A DNA stretch of 6,567 bases from an uncultured Phycisphaerales bacterium (lineage in GTDB: Bacteria > Planctomycetota > Phycisphaerae > Sedimentisphaerales > Anaerobacaceae). Of this stretch, positions 6,450-6,567 are shown one piece after another. The notes under the pieces are model-generated. The model was not told the DNA's origin and searched no databases. It saw only the letters and a list, made by a program, of their open reading frames with translations. Position numbers and translations under genes: made by a program. Every line of letters begins with the position of its first letter. Within the stretch, counting starts at the first letter, position 1. The stretch lies in contig CALMMH010000971.1 of NCBI GenBank assembly GCA_937868145.1, positions 1 to 6,567 of the forward strand. Reading direction: 5' to 3'.

Positions 6450-6567
6450 ATTCAGCGGTCCGGCGTCTGAGACGCCGGGCGGAATAAGCCAGCCCGATGA
6501 CCCCGAGAATCGCAGCACCGGGAACCGGGACGACGGAGAGTTGTACATCGTCTAGATAAACCGCGGT
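6448..6567 (-). CDS. C-terminus of a PEP-CTERM (PVPGA-type) sorting-signal protein (5' part outside window)
   Basis: On the minus strand, 39 codons run from the right edge to TGA (6450-6448). They read TAVYLDDVQLSV, then VPVPGA, a hydrophobic stretch AAILGVIGLAYS, and the basic tail ARRLRRRTAE. This three-part tail (Pro-containing motif, transmembrane helix, Arg cluster) is the known PEP-CTERM signal in its PVPGA form, which exosortase recognises to process proteins for the cell surface. The VYLDDVQL just before it is the usual last strand of a beta-sandwich domain, so the missing part is probably a secreted sandwich-type protein. The gene converges on the LamG gene and its stop overlaps that gene's terminator T-run. 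The start, length and function are not visible. Confidence 0.85.
   Translation of the reverse strand, partial: TAVYLDDVQLSVVPVPGAAILGVIGLAYSARRLRRRTAE
6460..6478. repeat. Perfect 19-bp palindrome inside the PEP-CTERM tail codons
   Basis: CCGGCGTCTGAGACGCCGG has two perfectly complementary 9-bp arms around one central base. On the minus strand it encodes most of the RRLRRR cluster. No T-run follows in either direction, so it is not a typical terminator. It may simply reflect Arg codon choice. Confidence 0.6.

Noticed and set aside
1..6567. CRISPR array, tRNA, rRNA, transposase or toxin-antitoxin pair
   Set aside because: No regularly spaced repeats, cloverleaf, conserved rRNA segment, transposase motif or small gene pair was found on either strand.

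Overview
The window looks like a piece of a Planctomycetota genome, most likely of the Phycisphaerae/Sedimentisphaerales type. The evidence is the protein content, not a database match. There is a stand-alone pseudopilin with an FTLIELL start. A large secreted protein combines LamG, 'TYYWRIDEVN'-type and F5/8-type-C domains. A second protein ends in a PVPGA-type PEP-CTERM sorting tail. Base composition is fairly GC-rich by eye, and the genes are separated by long spacers, each with its own promoter-like signal, rather than packed in an operon.

Layout, left to right. A pseudopilin-like gene on the minus strand (1-706) runs off the left edge, with a good minus-strand promoter at 786-814. After a gene-free stretch comes a secreted pectate-lyase-superfamily beta-helix protein (1252-2373, plus). 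A 447-bp spacer follows, holding a small CTCTGCG-type repeat and copy A of a roughly 106-bp duplicated promoter element. Next is a secreted calcineurin-like metallophosphoesterase (2821-3834, plus). Copy B of the promoter element follows, then a 775-residue secreted LamG / F5/8C multidomain protein (4048-6375, plus). An intrinsic terminator (6410-6449) separates it from the convergent 3' end of a PEP-CTERM protein (6448-6567, minus) that runs off the right edge.

How the parts fit together: every complete gene encodes a protein with a signal peptide, and the mix (beta-helix polysaccharide-lyase-like fold, carbohydrate-binding-type sandwich domains, phosphoesterase, exosortase-type anchor) suggests extracytoplasmic or cell-surface work on polysaccharides. 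The most informative non-coding signal is the shared promoter element before the phosphoesterase and the LamG gene. It covers an upstream near-perfect dyad, a -35/-10 pair with a conserved 17-bp spacer, and flanks, and it suggests that the two genes are co-regulated. I see no CRISPR array, tRNA, rRNA, transposase or phage gene, and no clear new defence or enzymatic system. The best leads are the duplicated regulatory element and an odd sequence junction at the extreme left edge.
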